A stretch of 59,756 nucleotides of DNA from contig JAFUQX010000060.1 in the NCBI GenBank assembly GCA_017472145.1, positions 1 to 59,756 of the forward strand, written 5' to 3'. The first letter of the stretch is position 1. Each line of letters begins with the position of its first letter. The stretch is from Ruminococcus sp. GTDB taxonomy: Bacteria; Bacillota; Clostridia; Oscillospirales; Ruminococcaceae. The position numbers and the translations under genes are program-made. This document shows positions 24,020 to 33,458 of the stretch, piece by piece. The notes below the pieces were generated by a model. It worked only from the letters and a program-made list of their open reading frames with translations. It had not been told where the DNA came from and searched no databases.

Positions 24020-27000
24020 ATGAGCATGAAAAAATTCAGAACAAAAACGCTTGCTGTTCTTATGGCTGCAAGCACTCTGACATCTATGTTCTCTGCTATG
24101 AATGCAGAGGCTTATGATGGCGGAGCAAACACATCCGCAGATGTGGTATATGGCACTATGGCCAATGTACCGACAGTAGCAGCCAGCAGCGCTGTGTCCA
24201 TCATCGAGGCTAAGGGCTATGAGGAAGCCGCTTATGTTGAATGGGATGCAGTAGACGGCGCTGACGGCTATAACGTTTACTGTGACGGCGTACAGATCGA
24301 TTCTATGCTGATCCGTCAGTATTCGGGTTATTTCAGAGCAGATGCAGTGGGTCTCAAGGCCGGCAGCCACACTCTGAAGATCGTTCCCACAAGCGGCGGA
24401 ACAGAAATGACATCTGCTGCGGCTGAGGTAACGGTTACATCTACATCCTATGACAGAAGCGGCTTCTGCTTTGCTAAGAATTCTGTAACAGGCGGCTCCG
24501 GCGTTGGTGCTTATAACGACGACGGTACGCTCAAGAGCAATGCAGTTGTTCTGTATGTAACTGAGGAAACCAAGAACACAGTTACTATGGATGTACAGAC
24601 AAGCAGCTCCAAAACACAGTCCTGCACTGGTATCGGCGCAATCCTTAAGGCCATGCAGAAGGGTGCTGAAACCCGTCCGGTTGTAATCCGTATCATCGGT
24701 AAGGTAACCATAGACGGCATAAATACATCCGGCGATACAAACAACATGCTGCTGAAGGCCAGCTCAACCGACAGCCCCATTCAGAACATCACCGTTGAGG
24801 GTATTGGTGAAGACGCTGTATGCTACGGCTTTGGTATCCGCTGCCAGAGAGCAAGAAGCATTGAGATCCGTAACCTGGCTGTTATGCTGTTCGGCGATGA
24901 CGGTATCGCACTGGAAACAGATAACTATAACATCTGGGTTCATGACAATGACATTTTCTACGGTACAGCTGGAAGCGATGCTGACCAGGCCAAGGGCGAC
25001 GGCTCTATGGATCTGAAGAACGATTCCAAGTACATTACCGTTTCTTATAACCACTTCTGGGATTCCGGAAAGATGTCCCTGTGCGGTATGACAAGTGAGA
25101 CAGCTGAAAACTGGATCACCTATCACCACAACTGGTTCGACCACTCCGACTCCCGTCATCCGAGAATCCGTACCATGTCCGTTCATGTATACAACAACTA
25201 CTATGACGGCAACTCCAAGTATGGTGTAGGTGCGGTTCTGGATGCAGATGCATTTGTTGAAAACAACTACTTCAGAAACTGCAAATATCCGATGCTGATC
25301 TGTGATCAGGGTTCTGATCAGGGCACGTTTGATGATGGCGTAGGCGCAATGATCAAGGCCTATGGCAACTACATTGAGGGTGCTACCAGCTATATCACAC
25401 AGAACGACAACAGCACCAGCTTTGACGCTTATGAGGTAGCCAATCGTAATGATCAGGTACCGAGCAGTGTAACCTCTCTGGACGGCTACGGCTACAACAA
25501 TTTTGATACAGACAGCAGCATCATGTATGATTATACACCGGATGCAGCTGCAGAAGTACCGTCCGTCGTTACGACTCTGGCTGGCCGTCTCAACGGCGGT
25601 GACTTCAAATGGGAATTCGATGATTCCGTAGACGATACTGATTCCGGCATGAATGACGGACTGATGGCTGCTGTTAAGTCTTATACAACAGGCGTTATTG
25701 CAATCGGCAGCGGCTTCACTTCTGATAACAATACAACTCCGGTCGTTACAACGACAGCTACCACAAGCAATCAGACTCCGTCCACAACAGCCTCCACCAC
25801 AGCAAAGCCTGTTACAACAACTGCGGCTGCTGTTGAAGGCGGTTATGTTCACAACTTCACAGAAAGCGGAACATCCAGCAGCTTCTATACCATCTCCGGC
25901 AACCTTTCCAGCTCCAAGGGAACTGTAACCTATTCCGGCCAGACACTGACACAGTGCCTGAAGATGGAAACTGCAACCAGTATTACATTCAACGCTCCTG
26001 CAAGCGGTACACTCACGCTGGTATTTGCTGAAGCCGGCAAGAGAGTAAAGATCGACGGCACAGCCTATACTACAGATACAAGCGGTGTTGTTACTGTGGA
26101 TCTGGCTGCTGGTTCTCACACCATCGCCAAGGGCGATTCTGCAAACCTGTTCTATATGGTTTATGCAACCTCCGGCACTGTTGTTACCACAACGCAGCAG
26201 CCGACAACCTCTGGCACAGCAACACAGACCACAACCAAGGCCTCTGCACAGACAACGGCTTCTTCTGTTACCAACAGCCCGGTGGTTGAAGGTGATCTTG
26301 AGGTCGTAAGCGTTGGCGGCTGGAACGAAATGATGTATCTCGTTGTATCCGGCGTTGCGGATGCGGATGTAACTGCTGTTTCCTACAGCGGCCCGGTAAG
26401 CGGCTCTCTCACCGGCGAGGATTTCCAGTATCTGGTAAGAGATGTAGACAACGGCGCACGTGTAGATGTAACCGGTCTGACCTCTGGTATATACTCTATC
26501 ACAATGGAAACCACAAAGGGCTCTGTAACTGTAAGTGATGTTGCCGTAGGCGCACAGGATCGTTCCGGCTTTGCACACTTCAATTACACATCCGGCGTTG
26601 GTGCATACAATGACGACGGTACACTGAAGGACAATGCGATCGTTCTTTATGTAACAAACGACAATAAGGATACCGTATCTGTAACATCCAAGGATGGCAC
26701 GAAGGTAACTGGTATCGGTAATATCCTGAACTCTGCTGGTCAGGACAACGGCTCCGGTGCTACCTCCAAGGGCGGTACACCGAACACAAACAGCGACATC
26801 ATCGAAAAGATCGCTAAGGACGGTACTCCGCTGGTAATCAGAATCATCGGCAACGTAGAAGCTCCGGCTGGTCTGACTGAATTCGACTCTGTAAACTACG
26901 GCGGCTCTGTTGGTGACAACGGCTTTATGGCCAGAATGCAGTCCGGTAAGGACATCACCATTGAAGGTATCGGTACAGACGCATGCATTAATGGCTGGGG

Positions 27001-28189
27001 TATCCACTTCATCGCAGAAACTGCAAACCCCGACCTTGGCAAGAGCTTTGAAGTAAGAAACATCGCTTTCAGAAATGTTCCGGAAGACTGTCTGGGTATG
27101 GAAGGTCAGCAGGGCGATGACGCACTGACTGCTCCGGTTGAAAGATGCTGGATCCACAACTGCGAATTCTATGCTCCGTCTATCGCAAATCCGGCTGAAT
27201 CCGATAAGGACGGCGGCGATGGTGCTTGTGACTTCAAGCGCGGCATGTATTTCACAAACAGCTACTGCTACTACGAGGGCTATCACAAGACAAACCTTGT
27301 TGGTTCTTCTGACACAAGTCTCCAGTACCACCTGACATATCACCACAACTACTGGAAGAACTGCGAATCCCGTGGCCCGCTGGCTCGTCAGGCTGACATC
27401 CATATGTACAACAACGTATTTGATGGCCAGACCAGCTACTGTATGAATCCGAGAGCAAATGCCTATATCTTCTCCGAATACAACTATTTCAAGGATTCCA
27501 AGGATCCGATGGAAGTTACAAGCGGCGGTGTAGTAAAGAGCTATAACGACGTATTTGATAATGTAAGAGGCAACCAGCAGGGTACGATCGTAAGCAGCAG
27601 AGAGGAAGCTGTTGCATCCGAATGTATTTATGCCGGCTTTGAAAACAACTCCTCTATGTCCTATATCCCGTCCGGAAGCTATGCTCTTACAGAGACTACA
27701 AGCACGCTTGGTACGGATCTGACCACTATGTTTGAAGCCGACGGCGGCTGTATGGATGAGATGAGCATCTCCGGCAGTGTTACTGTTACTCCTGGTTCTA
27801 CTGCATCCACAACAACGACAACGACGACAACCACTACTACCACCACTACTACCGCTACAAATACGCCGGCTACTTCCACAAACGCTCCGGCTACTACCAC
27901 AAATACTCCGTCTACAACAACAACCGGTTCTGCTCAGAGCACTGCAACCTCCACTACAACTAAGACTGAGCTGGAGGGTCTCTGCGGCGACCTGAACCTG
28001 GATGGAAAGGTGTCCCTGGTAGACGTTGTTTATCTGAACAAGTACATTGCTCAGACACTGGTATTCGTTGACCTTCAGAAATCGAATGCAGACTGCTGCG
28101 ATGATGACAAGATCAATTCTGCTGACTCCACAGCCCTGCTCGAATTCGTTATTGAAACAGTAAAGGCTCTGCCGGTATATCCGGAATAA
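24020..28189 (+). CDS. Secreted two-domain (PL1) pectate lyase with C-terminal dockerin
   Basis: The 1389-residue extracellular enzyme should cleave polygalacturonate by beta-elimination. Order: signal peptide (1-31); Fn3-like module (about 60-140); PL1 beta-helix 1 (about 145-550) with YHHNWFDHSDSRHPRIR; Thr-rich linker (about 569-604); beta-sandwich/CBM-like module (about 607-717); second linker; Ig-like module (about 755-842); PL1 beta-helix 2 (about 843-1227) with YHHNYWKNCESRGPLAR; long Thr linker (about 1254-1314); dockerin (about 1319-1389; DLNLDGKVSLVD and a weaker CDDDKINSADS loop). Both helices keep the Arg-x-x-x-x-Arg type active-site segment. AGGAGG precedes the ATG. It is monocistronic. 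Confidence 0.93.
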   Translation: MSMKKFRTKTLAVLMAASTLTSMFSAMNAEAYDGGANTSADVVYGTMANVPTVAASSAVSIIEAKGYEEAAYVEWDAVDGADGYNVYCDGVQIDSMLIRQYSGYFRADAVGLKAGSHTLKIVPTSGGTEMTSAAAEVTVTSTSYDRSGFCFAKNSVTGGSGVGAYNDDGTLKSNAVVLYVTEETKNTVTMDVQTSSSKTQSCTGIGAILKAMQKGAETRPVVIRIIGKVTIDGINTSGDTNNMLLKASSTDSPIQNITVEGIGEDAVCYGFGIRCQRARSIEIRNLAVMLFGDDGIALETDNYNIWVHDNDIFYGTAGSDADQAKGDGSMDLKNDSKYITVSYNHFWDSGKMSLCGMTSETAENWITYHHNWFDHSDSRHPRIRTMSVHVYNNYYDGNSKYGVGAVLDADAFVENNYFRNCKYPMLICDQGSDQGTFDDGVGAMIKAYGNYIEGATSYITQNDNSTSFDAYEVANRNDQVPSSVTSLDGYGYNNFDTDSSIMYDYTPDAAAEVPSVVTTLAGRLNGGDFKWEFDDSVDDTDSGMNDGLMAAVKSYTTGVIAIGSGFTSDNNTTPVVTTTATTSNQTPSTTASTTAKPVTTTAAAVEGGYVHNFTESGTSSSFYTISGNLSSSKGTVTYSGQTLTQCLKMETATSITFNAPASGTLTLVFAEAGKRVKIDGTAYTTDTSGVVTVDLAAGSHTIAKGDSANLFYMVYATSGTVVTTTQQPTTSGTATQTTTKASAQTTASSVTNSPVVEGDLEVVSVGGWNEMMYLVVSGVADADVTAVSYSGPVSGSLTGEDFQYLVRDVDNGARVDVTGLTSGIYSITMETTKGSVTVSDVAVGAQDRSGFAHFNYTSGVGAYNDDGTLKDNAIVLYVTNDNKDTVSVTSKDGTKVTGIGNILNSAGQDNGSGATSKGGTPNTNSDIIEKIAKDGTPLVIRIIGNVEAPAGLTEFDSVNYGGSVGDNGFMARMQSGKDITIEGIGTDACINGWGIHFIAETANPDLGKSFEVRNIAFRNVPEDCLGMEGQQGDDALTAPVERCWIHNCEFYAPSIANPAESDKDGGDGACDFKRGMYFTNSYCYYEGYHKTNLVGSSDTSLQYHLTYHHNYWKNCESRGPLARQADIHMYNNVFDGQTSYCMNPRANAYIFSEYNYFKDSKDPMEVTSGGVVKSYNDVFDNVRGNQQGTIVSSREEAVASECIYAGFENNSSMSYIPSGSYALTETTSTLGTDLTTMFEADGGCMDEMSISGSVTVTPGSTASTTTTTTTTTTTTTTTATNTPATSTNAPATTTNTPSTTTTGSAQSTATSTTTKTELEGLCGDLNLDGKVSLVDVVYLNKYIAQTLVFVDLQKSNADCCDDDKINSADSTALLEFVIETVKALPVYPE

Positions 28190-28219
28190 ATCCTTAAACG
28201 ATTCCCCTGCATAAAAATC

Positions 28220-28258
28220 AAGGCTGCTGCACCGTTTTGAAGGTGCAGCAGCCTTTTC
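28220..28258 (+). terminator. Terminator of the pectate lyase gene
   Basis: AGGCTGCTGCACC pairs with GGTGCAGCAGCCT, followed by TTTC. Confidence 0.9.
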
Positions 28259-28321
28259 GTATATCTCCATTCACATACAAAAAAGGACTGCCAAAGCAGC
28301 CCTTTCTGATTCTCTGTCTGC

Positions 28322-29677
28322 TTATTCACCGCACAGCCGAATGATCGCCGCTGCAATCATTCGAGTGGTCATCATCAGCTGATCAACCGGGAAGAATTCA
28401 TCATCACCATGCATGTGATAATCCCAGCCCGGAAGCTCCGCACCAAAGGCCACGCCGCCTTCGATCTCATGCACATAGGTACCGCCGCCGATGGCGATGC
28501 AGTAGCCCTTCTCACCGGTCTCCTCCTCATATACGGACAGCAGCGTCTGCACAAAGGGAGACTCCTCCGGTACACAGTGCGGATCGTTCATCATCAGAAC
28601 CTCCATAGCAAAGCCATACTGTGCAAACCGAGCCTGCATGGTCTCCAGCAGCTCCTCCTTGGTCACGCTCACCGGATACCGGATATCTACTGTGCCGCAG
28701 AGCGCACCATTTTCAATGTGCATCATACTGCAAATGCAGGTCAGACGGCCGGACTGCTCATCCTCATGGGCAAGGCCCAGCCCCTCGCCGCCGGTGCAGC
28801 CATGAGGAAACAGCTCTGTAATGGCCCTGCAATCCGCATAGGCCGCATCTTTGGCCAGAGCCGTCAGCAGGCCTGTGATGGCATTGTCCCCAGCCTCCGG
28901 GGTGGATGCATGAGCCGCAAGGCCCGTATATGCAGCGTGACAGCCCTCAGAATCCTCTGTAAGGCGCAGCTTGGGGGTTTGGCAGGAAACTACCGCACCA
29001 GCTGGCAGAAGCGCTTCTGCGGCCGCGGGAACTGCGTTGGGCGCAGTACCTGCATTCATACGCAGAATCGGATCCTTTGTCTCCTTACGGAATACAAAAC
29101 GGATCATACCCTTTTCGATGTGGATGACCGGATAGTTCCCGTCCGGTGTAAATACCATGGGCGGCATTTTATCCTGGGTCAGATAATACGCAATATCAGA
29201 ACCGCCGTTTTCCTCGTTGCAGCCAAAGAGCAGACGTACATTCTTCTTCAGCGGAATTCCAGCCTGACGAATGGCCTTCACTGCATACAGCGCAGCCACA
29301 GACGGACCTTTGTTATCGATCGTACCACGGCCATAGAGACGGCCGTCCCGCTCGGCCATGATAAACGGATCGGATGTCCAGTTCTCCGGCATAACCGGCA
29401 CAACATCCAGATGAGACAGCACGCCCAGCTCTGGAGCGCCCATATCATCGCTCCAGTCTACTGCACCTGCGTGGTAGTCATAATTGCGGACCGCAAAGCC
29501 CATTTCACGGGCCTTATCCAGTACCAGATCCAGCGCCTGCGCACAGGCTGTGCCATAGGGATAACCGCCCTCCGGCTCAGGTGCGGCTACACTGGGAAAT
29601 GCAATCAGCTTCCGCAGCGTTTCCAGCATCTCAGCCTTGTTTTCTTCAATAATCTGATTCAGCAGAGTTTGTGACAT
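28322..29677 (-). CDS. M20 dipeptidase (PepV-like)
   Basis: The 451-residue zinc peptidase has the M20 metal motifs: LSHLDVVPV near residue 87, GRGTIDNKGP near 117, the Glu-Glu pair in GCNEENGGSDI near 153, and YHMHGDDEF near the C terminus. PepV-type enzymes hydrolyse dipeptides in the cytoplasm. AAAGGAG precedes the ATG. A small membrane protein gene begins 585 bases upstream on the same strand and ends 42 bases before this ATG, so the two may be cotranscribed. Confidence 0.9.
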   Translation of the reverse strand: MSQTLLNQIIEENKAEMLETLRKLIAFPSVAAPEPEGGYPYGTACAQALDLVLDKAREMGFAVRNYDYHAGAVDWSDDMGAPELGVLSHLDVVPVMPENWTSDPFIMAERDGRLYGRGTIDNKGPSVAALYAVKAIRQAGIPLKKNVRLLFGCNEENGGSDIAYYLTQDKMPPMVFTPDGNYPVIHIEKGMIRFVFRKETKDPILRMNAGTAPNAVPAAAEALLPAGAVVSCQTPKLRLTEDSEGCHAAYTGLAAHASTPEAGDNAITGLLTALAKDAAYADCRAITELFPHGCTGGEGLGLAHEDEQSGRLTCICSMMHIENGALCGTVDIRYPVSVTKEELLETMQARFAQYGFAMEVLMMNDPHCVPEESPFVQTLLSVYEEETGEKGYCIAIGGGTYVHEIEGGVAFGAELPGWDYHMHGDDEFFPVDQLMMTTRMIAAAIIRLCGE

Positions 29678-29719
29678 GTTGATTCGCTCCTTTATTATAA
29701 TTTCATTTGAATACCGTTG

Positions 29720-30262
29720 TTAAAAGCCTCCGGAAATCTTGGGATGCAGCCGCCTGCGGTAAACCTCCATGGACACATCCATCAGGTAGTCATAGCTGAC
29801 AAACATCATATTGGCTGTTCCCAGCAGGATATATGCACCATATTTTCCGAACTCGCCCATTTCTTCCAGAAGCTCATCCATCCCGAACAGATAGACCGTT
29901 ATAAGGAAATAAACCAGAATGCATACATTGTATATCAGCAGCTTTACGCCATAGATCAGCGGGCGGAGTCTGAGCCGCCTGAGATAGGGACGTATCAGAG
30001 GATAGTGTCCGAAGAACAGGATGAATATCAGTGCGGCCTCCTTGTTCGGCGTTACAAACAGAGACAGCGTCCCCACAGCCAAATACATAAGAAAGCCCCA
30101 CCAGCCGCTGGTTTCCATGGCCATGACCGTAACCAGGATGCCGCAGATCATGGGCATGATGATATAAAACACCGGAAATACACCGGTTATAAATTGACTG
30201 AGCAGACACATAGAGGCCAGCGTTCCGCCCAGAGCGATCCGATAGCTGATCGATCGTTTCAT
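29720..30262 (-). CDS. Multi-pass membrane protein of unknown function
   Basis: The 180-residue product has five to six hydrophobic segments. The first runs from about residue 8 to 30, and the last full one (YGVKLLIYNVCILVYFLITV) from about 105 to 125. A positively charged loop (RPYLRRLRLRP) lies between. The size and start pattern (RIALGGTLASMCLLSQF) resemble S-components of ECF vitamin transporters, but I see no diagnostic motif. The ATG at 30262 has AAAGGTG upstream. It precedes the dipeptidase gene in the same direction. Confidence 0.75.
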   Translation of the reverse strand: MKRSISYRIALGGTLASMCLLSQFITGVFPVFYIIMPMICGILVTVMAMETSGWWGFLMYLAVGTLSLFVTPNKEAALIFILFFGHYPLIRPYLRRLRLRPLIYGVKLLIYNVCILVYFLITVYLFGMDELLEEMGEFGKYGAYILLGTANMMFVSYDYLMDVSMEVYRRRLHPKISGGF

Positions 30263-30368
30263 TTGAATCACCTTTAATTACACTTCATAAGTAAATCTGT
30301 TATTTTTTATCATACCACATTTTCAGGGCCGATGTCAATTGCTTCTGTGTAAATTCCACATCCGCCCC

Positions 30369-30397
30369 TTGACAATTTACCCAGGAAATCCTATAAT
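30369..30397 (+). promoter_or_regulatory. Sigma-A promoter of the MscS-type channel gene
   Basis: TTGACA (30369-30374) and TATAAT (30392-30397) are 17 bases apart, 41 bases before the start codon. Confidence 0.9.
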
Positions 30398-30437
30398 ATG
30401 TAATATGTAATTTTGTCGAAATCAAGGAGGCTATAAA

Positions 30438-31316
30438 ATGATCCCGTTGAAGTATGTATCCTCTTCCGTAAGCTCTGACGATCTCACGGAGCTGGTTACC
30501 GAGGAGGTAGAGGAAGCAACATCCTTTTTTCATAATCTGATCGACCCCATAAAAGAGGCTGTTCCTACCGTGATTCTGGCTATTATCTGTGCGATTGCAG
30601 GGTTTGTTTTCATCAAGATCCTTATGCGGATCCTCAATCATGCCATGAAGCGTACAGAAATCGATGGAATCGCAGTCGGCTTTCTGCGTTCCCTGATTCA
30701 GATCGTCCTCTATGTCCTGCTGGCGGTGATCCTGCTCTCGCTGCTGGGTGTTCCTATGGATTCCATCGTGGCCGTCATCGTGTCCAGCAGTATGGCCATT
30801 GCACTGGCGCTGAAGGACAGTCTGGCCAATGTGGCCGGCGGCTTTATCCTGCTGTTTGCAAAGCCCGTCAAGGAGGGCGATACCATCGAGCTGGACGGCT
30901 CAAAGGGACAGGTGGAATCGGTAGGCATTCTCTATACCAAAATCGTGACATCGGATAATGTATCGGTATTCATTCCCAATGGTGCGGCTTCTTCCTCCAA
31001 AATCATCAACTACACCGAAAAGGCTCGCCGGCGTGTAGATCTGCGTTTTACCATCGCCTATGAAAATGATATCGATCTGGCCCGTCAGGTGCTCCTGAAT
31101 GCTACTGTGCTGTTTGATGAAATTCACAAAGATCCGGAGCCGGCCGTTCAGGTCAGCGCACATCTGGACAGTGCCATTGAGCTTCAGCTGAGTGTATGGG
31201 TGAATACAAATGACTACTGGACAATCTATCACGCCCTGCTGGAACAGGTGAAAAAGGATTTTGATGCGGCTGGAATTTCCATCCCCTATCCCCAGATCGA
31301 TGTACATCAGAAATAA
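30438..31316 (+). CDS. Small-conductance mechanosensitive channel (MscS family)
   Basis: The 292-residue protein has three N-terminal membrane helices (about 35-65, 78-105 and 108-140). The last is the Gly/Ala-rich pore helix (SSSMAIALALKDSLANVAGG). The MscS beta domain (PVKEGDTIEL...VESVGILYT...IPNGA, about 150-200) and a C-terminal cytoplasmic domain follow. It opens under membrane tension to release solutes in hypo-osmotic shock. AAGGAGG precedes the ATG. Confidence 0.92.
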   Translation: MIPLKYVSSSVSSDDLTELVTEEVEEATSFFHNLIDPIKEAVPTVILAIICAIAGFVFIKILMRILNHAMKRTEIDGIAVGFLRSLIQIVLYVLLAVILLSLLGVPMDSIVAVIVSSSMAIALALKDSLANVAGGFILLFAKPVKEGDTIELDGSKGQVESVGILYTKIVTSDNVSVFIPNGAASSSKIINYTEKARRRVDLRFTIAYENDIDLARQVLLNATVLFDEIHKDPEPAVQVSAHLDSAIELQLSVWVNTNDYWTIYHALLEQVKKDFDAAGISIPYPQIDVHQK

Positions 31317-31427
31317 GAAAGGCCCGGTTTCCCCCTTCAAAACGGTATCCCGGAAGCAGCGAAAAGGCCCATACCAGCCAAGTTTGTGAAATATCAAATA
31401 ACATTTTGTAAACCTTAAAAAAAGCTA

Positions 31428-31456
31428 TTGACAAACGCCCCTTTTCCGAGTATAAT
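31428..31456 (+). promoter_or_regulatory. Strong orphan sigma-A promoter
   Basis: A perfect TTGACA (31428-31433) and TATAAT (31451-31456) are 17 bases apart, with no plus-strand gene downstream before a terminator. Confidence 0.85.
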
Positions 31457-31461
31457 ATAAG

Positions 31462-31541
31462 TATCCTTTCTTAAAAATTTTTTCATAAAAATCCCCTTAC
31501 TAAAGCGCACGTCAGTCCCTCTGACGTGCGCTTTACTTTTT
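31462..31541 (+). ncRNA. Candidate small RNA between mscS-type gene and a dockerin gene
   Basis: A perfect promoter is followed, about 40 bases after the expected start site, by a strong intrinsic terminator (AAAGCGCACGTCAG pairing with CTGACGTGCGCTTT, 31502-31541). No reading frame fits in between. This predicts an AU-rich RNA of about 80 bases with a 3' hairpin. No known RNA family is recognised. It could also be a false promoter in a 3' region. Confidence 0.5.
31502..31541 (+). terminator. Terminator of the candidate small RNA
   Basis: The 14-base perfect stem AAAGCGCACGTCAG has a short TCCCT loop and is followed by ACTTTTTAT. Confidence 0.85.
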
Positions 31542-31583
31542 ATACGTTTTCCAAAGGATTCCATGAAATTTCAGATGATATAG

Positions 31584-31620
31584 AAAAGGGACAGCCAAAC
31601 CGGCTGCCCCTTATTTTTTC
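31584..31620 (-). terminator. Terminator of the dockerin gene (bidirectional)
   Basis: GGGGCAGCC pairs with GGCTGTCCC. T runs follow on both strands (TTTTC on minus, TTATTTTTT on plus). It lies 8 bases beyond the dockerin gene stop. Confidence 0.85.
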
Positions 31621-31627
31621 ATCTGAA

Positions 31628-33142
31628 TCAGATAAACTGATCCCAGGAAATATTAAGCGATGCACCGACACTTGCATAATAAGTCAGAATATTCGTTGCA
31701 TCACTGACGGTCAGCTGACCACCCTCACCCTGGGTCTGGGACTGTGTGTCTGTATCAGCCAGGAAAAAGGCCAGAGCTTCAATGCGCTCCGATGTGCCGT
31801 CTGTCAGTGTCGGCTCGAGACTGGCACCATACTGAGCGTAATAGGTAAGAACGGCAGTGGCATCTGCAACGTTAACCTCCCCGTCCATATTCACATCACC
31901 CTTCAGACCTACCAGAACCGTCTGCTTTACTTCCTCTCCATTCTCATCGGTAATGGCCGTATCGCCGCAGTACATGGAAACATCGCCCATGTAGTAATTC
32001 TGCTCAGAGCCTTCATACAGCTCCTTCGGCGTTGTGCCGGCATTTACTGCATTGGTAACATCCAGCTGCTGCTGTGTGCCATCTGTGAAGGCCACATCAC
32101 ACTCATATGCAGCATTCATGGAATTTGCAGTGATCATCTTGTTGTTCTCTGCATAGTAGCACACATACTCCGGTGCAGTAATCGATGTACCAGATGCACT
32201 TTCTACGCCCACGGCCACTGCGGCCTCCTCATACTTCACCGGCAGATACCGGTTCTTATCGTTCTCCTTGACATTAACAGAGGAATAGGTCTGATCAAAC
32301 TTGATATTATAAATACCGCAGGGCGTTCCCGGCTTCAGATAGAGATCGTTCTCCACCAGCGGAAAATCATCGGAATTGCCCAGGAAGCTGGCTGTCGTTC
32401 CAGCACCTGCGATCCAGCTGCACATATTGTTGCTGGAGGGAATCTTGTCCCCCACATTCAGCAGCTCCGGCTGATAGTAGGGAATCTCGCCTACGGCCGT
32501 AGCCACCTCAGTCCGGTCCGTATAGATATCCGCAAACTGATAGGTATAGGTCGCAGAGCCATCATCATGAAGTGTCAGCGGACACACGATATTATGTGTC
32601 TGAGAATCCGGTGCCAGCTCACCGGCTTCATTTACATAATAACGACCGTGCAGCTTGAAGGTAATGGTGTCATTTCCGTTATAATAAATCGGCGAGCCGG
32701 TGGTCGGATTGCTGCAATAATCACGAATCTGAGCATCAAAGGTCTTGGTTCTGTACGCACCGTCCTCTACAATGCCAAAGCAGAAGGGCCGGTAGGATGT
32801 GGTAAAGCTGCCGCCCAGATATTCATAGACGGCCTCCTCATAGGTATCCGTAGGACAGGTCATATTGCGGAAATAGGTATATCCGCTTTCATCCGGCAGA
32901 AGCTTGCACTGGGCTGAGCTGATGCCGATGGAAGAACCGGTGTAACCCTTCAGGTATACCCCGGCATGAATGGCTGTCTCGCCAGAAGCCGCTTCCTCCG
33001 CAGTCAGAGCATACCGCTCCAGCTGAATGCTCTGGGTATAGGTGCTGGTGCTTGCATATTCAGCAGCCTGAGCAGAAAAGGAAGCAGACAGCAGAACGGC
33101 CAGGGCCGAGCTTACGGAAAGTGCTTGTGCGATTTTTTTCAT
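31628..33142 (-). CDS. Large secreted protein of unknown function with C-terminal dockerin
   Basis: The 504-residue protein has a signal peptide (about 1-26, ...SFSAQA) and about 380 residues of beta-rich, aromatic-rich sequence without a recognised catalytic motif. A dockerin occupies about 420-500. The first dockerin repeat is DVNMDGEVNVADATAVLTYYA; the second is interrupted (a TQGEGGQ insertion) before VSDATNILTYYASVGASL. The segment PGTPCGIYNIKF near 290 resembles the closing strands of Ig-like or cohesin-like domains seen in ruminococcal surface proteins, which is a weak hint only. The ATG at 33142 has GGAGG 6 bases upstream. It is monocistronic. Confidence 0.82.
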   Translation of the reverse strand: MKKIAQALSVSSALAVLLSASFSAQAAEYASTSTYTQSIQLERYALTAEEAASGETAIHAGVYLKGYTGSSIGISSAQCKLLPDESGYTYFRNMTCPTDTYEEAVYEYLGGSFTTSYRPFCFGIVEDGAYRTKTFDAQIRDYCSNPTTGSPIYYNGNDTITFKLHGRYYVNEAGELAPDSQTHNIVCPLTLHDDGSATYTYQFADIYTDRTEVATAVGEIPYYQPELLNVGDKIPSSNNMCSWIAGAGTTASFLGNSDDFPLVENDLYLKPGTPCGIYNIKFDQTYSSVNVKENDKNRYLPVKYEEAAVAVGVESASGTSITAPEYVCYYAENNKMITANSMNAAYECDVAFTDGTQQQLDVTNAVNAGTTPKELYEGSEQNYYMGDVSMYCGDTAITDENGEEVKQTVLVGLKGDVNMDGEVNVADATAVLTYYAQYGASLEPTLTDGTSERIEALAFFLADTDTQSQTQGEGGQLTVSDATNILTYYASVGASLNISWDQFI

Positions 33143-33458
33143 AAAAAACCTCCTTGTAATTTGGGTCAGAAAATGATGGATCTTCAAATCAGAATACATC
33201 CTTTCAGGGATATCCCCCTTCCCTGTGTAATTTTATTATAACAGACTCAGGCCGGAATTTCTACAACATTTTTAGATAAAATTCGATAATCCAACAAAGT
33301 AATTTTTTTGCAACATATACAGTTCTATCCTTTTCCCGGCAAAATCACAGGTCCTTCTCCAAAACAAGTCAGAACAAGCGTCCTTTCGCTCTTTTCACTG
33401 CAAAGGAAATATGGTATGCTGAAAATACAGAAAATATACAGAAAAGGAGTTTTGTAAA
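33143..33458. other. Divergent intergenic region upstream of two small transcripts
   Basis: This 316-base AT-rich gap lies between the minus-strand dockerin gene and a plus-strand small gene. A minus-strand TATAAT (33235-33240) without a good -35 may serve the dockerin gene. A weak TTTTCA-17-TATGCT pair just upstream of the plus gene may serve the other. I see no RNA element or gene. Confidence 0.45.

Noticed and set aside
27800-27960. Thr-codon (ACN) repeat tract as a microsatellite or CRISPR
   Set aside because: It encodes the Thr-rich linker before the dockerin and stays in frame.
24764-28270. 1168-codon open frame on the minus strand opposite the pectate lyase
   Set aside because: It is a shadow of the Thr/Ser-rich plus-strand gene: Cys- and Ser-rich, without ribosome site or domains.
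31628-33142. Calling this dockerin protein a scaffoldin with cohesins
   Set aside because: Only a weak Ig/cohesin-like end segment is visible; no repeated cohesin modules are seen anywhere in the window.
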